Source: Nereida sp. MMG025
Lineage (GTDB): Bacteria; Pseudomonadota; Alphaproteobacteria; Rhodobacterales; Rhodobacteraceae
Assembly (NCBI RefSeq): GCF_021654165.1
Contig: NZ_JAKFZN010000003.1
Span: 62,001 to 126,000 of the forward strand
Direction: 5' to 3'
Length of the DNA stretch: 64,000 nucleotides
Under the pieces are notes generated by a model. The model saw nothing but the letters and a program-made list of their open reading frames with translations, searched no databases and had not been told where the DNA came from. Numbering within the stretch: the first letter of the stretch is position 1; the number at the start of each line of letters is the position of its first letter. The position numbers and the translations under genes are program-made. Of the stretch, positions 63,321 to 64,000 are shown piece by piece.

Positions 63321-63833
63321 CTATGACCAGTAGATCGCGTTGTCCCAAACGTCGGGCAGCACAATCGCACCGTTTGGCAGATCTGTGGCGTTCAGCGCCA
63401 GCCCTTGCCACGCCATCTGCCATTCGGATGGCATAGCAGGGTGGGCGCCGACCGCATGGTTGGCATGAAACCCAAAGCGCCCGTATTAGGCGGGATCACC
63501 CAACACCATAACGCCCTGAACGGCGCGGTCTTTCATGGCGCTCAGGCCCGTTTTGATCAAGGCACTGCCATGCCCTGCCTTTTGGTGGTCGGGGTGAATG
63601 GCAAGTGGTCCGAGAAGCGCGATGGGGTTCGGCCCCACATGGCAAGGCGAAAAACAAATGTGTCCGATGATCTGCCCCTGTTGCTCTGCAACAAAGTGCG
63701 CTGTGTCCACCGTGGCTGCTACATCGCGTACCAACTGCGTCAGATCTTCGTCAGGAAATGCGAAGGCGTAGAGCGTTTGAACGCCAGCATCATCCTGAGG
63801 TCGCAGGGCGCGTATCATTCGTGTGTCCTTCAT
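63321..63833 (-). pseudogene. GNAT acetyltransferase gene with internal stop codon
   Basis: From ATG 63833 the frame reads MKDTRMIRALRPQDDAGVQT, then VAEQQGQIIGHICFSPCHVG, GPLAIHPDHQKAGHGSALIK and VMVLGDPA, the standard YhbS-type acetyltransferase. A TAA at 63486-63488 stands where Tyr is expected before YGRFGFHANHAVGAHPAMPS. The same frame then continues unbroken through EWQMAWQGLALNATDLPNGA to a TAG at 63321. One nonsense mutation therefore splits an otherwise intact gene. The truncated protein of 115 residues would lack the last strands. Confidence 0.8.
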
Positions 63834-63898
63834 GTGGGTTCCCAAGGCTGCGGTGCGGTGCAGTTGACCTTGCCAGGCGGTGAAATATCTCATCCATC

Positions 63899-64000
63899 AT
63901 GAGACAGATTTTTTCAGCTCTAATCGCCTTGGTCCTGGCCCTGCCAGCCGCTGCCCAAGATCGTCGTCCATCCCATTGTATCGCATTGGCTGACGCAAGC
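63899..64000 (+). CDS. Start of a secreted protein (3' truncated by window edge)
   Basis: From ATG 63899 the frame reads a signal peptide (MRQIFSALIALVLALPAAAQ) and then DRRPSHCIALADAS up to the window end. The context after the signal peptide resembles secreted MBL-fold hydrolases of roseobacters, but 34 residues are too few to assign it. It diverges from the broken acetyltransferase gene. Confidence 0.6.
   Translation, partial: MRQIFSALIALVLALPAAAQDRRPSHCIALADAS

Noticed and set aside
1-64000. tRNA, rRNA or CRISPR features
   Set aside because: I looked through the gaps for TPsiC-like GGTTCGA with CCA ends, 16S/23S signatures and regularly spaced repeats and found none that held up; GGTTCGATT near 29250 has no matching acceptor stem.

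Overview
The window looks like a chromosomal segment of an alphaproteobacterium of the Rhodobacterales (Roseobacter group). The grounds are the order tolQ-tolR-tolA-tolB-pal-cpoB-tilS-ftsH, a tad pilus locus with very short Flp pilins, the ctaC-ctaB-ctaG-ctaE-surf1-thrC-M16 protease order, formate-tetrahydrofolate ligase beside folD, and generally GC-rich codon use. The genus cannot be fixed from the sequence alone. I found no tRNA, rRNA, CRISPR array or replication origin.

Layout. Bases 1-8057 hold the Tol-Pal envelope operon (tolQ is cut by the window edge), tilS and the membrane protease gene ftsH. Bases 8160-11545 carry a MOSC-domain protein and the one-carbon pair fhs-folD. Bases 11542-15896 (minus strand) carry a thioesterase, a PdeM-like phosphoesterase with its Lhr-type helicase partner, and a beta-hydroxyacid dehydrogenase. 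Bases 15906-29853 are the tad (Flp pilus) region: an AAA ATPase, a divergent polytopic membrane protein resembling a GT-C glycosyltransferase, prepilin peptidase, two TPR lipoproteins, tadC, tadB, cpaF, cpaE, an OmpA lipoprotein, cpaC, cpaB and two flp pilin genes separated by a terminator. TadE, TadF and TadG are not in the window.

Bases 30220-35514 carry a lytic transglycosylase and then a compact set of genes that matches the actinobacterial decaprenyl-phospho-arabinose pathway: a HAD-UbiA fusion, DprE2-like and DprE1-like enzymes, and a flippase-like membrane protein. I regard this as the most interesting intact biology here, because it predicts a lipid-linked D-arabinofuranose donor in a Gram-negative bacterium, next to a pilus locus. 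Bases 35708-38899 hold a YcaQ-like DNA glycosylase, a GFA-family protein, a small acetyltransferase and a 3-oxoacid CoA-transferase pair.

Bases 39096-48323 form a visibly more AT-rich, decaying island. It contains a VgrG gene wrecked by a deletion, amber stops and a frameshift; a PAAR protein; a DUF4123-type adaptor truncated at an IS1182-like fragment; an intact candidate membrane effector/immunity pair; a VgrG tail joined to an unrelated protein at the terminal repeat of an IS3-family element; and several broken orphan genes. No structural type VI secretion genes are present, so this is an orphan vgrG/effector island rather than a secretion locus.

Bases 48802-64000 return to core genes: topA, dprA, small membrane proteins, an acetyltransferase, tldD, then the cytochrome aa3 oxidase genes (subunit II, haem O synthase, Cox11, subunit III, SURF1), with a perfect FNR-type box in the tldD-ctaC intergenic region, followed by threonine synthase, an M16 protease, acetyltransferases (one broken by a stop codon) and the start of a secreted protein.
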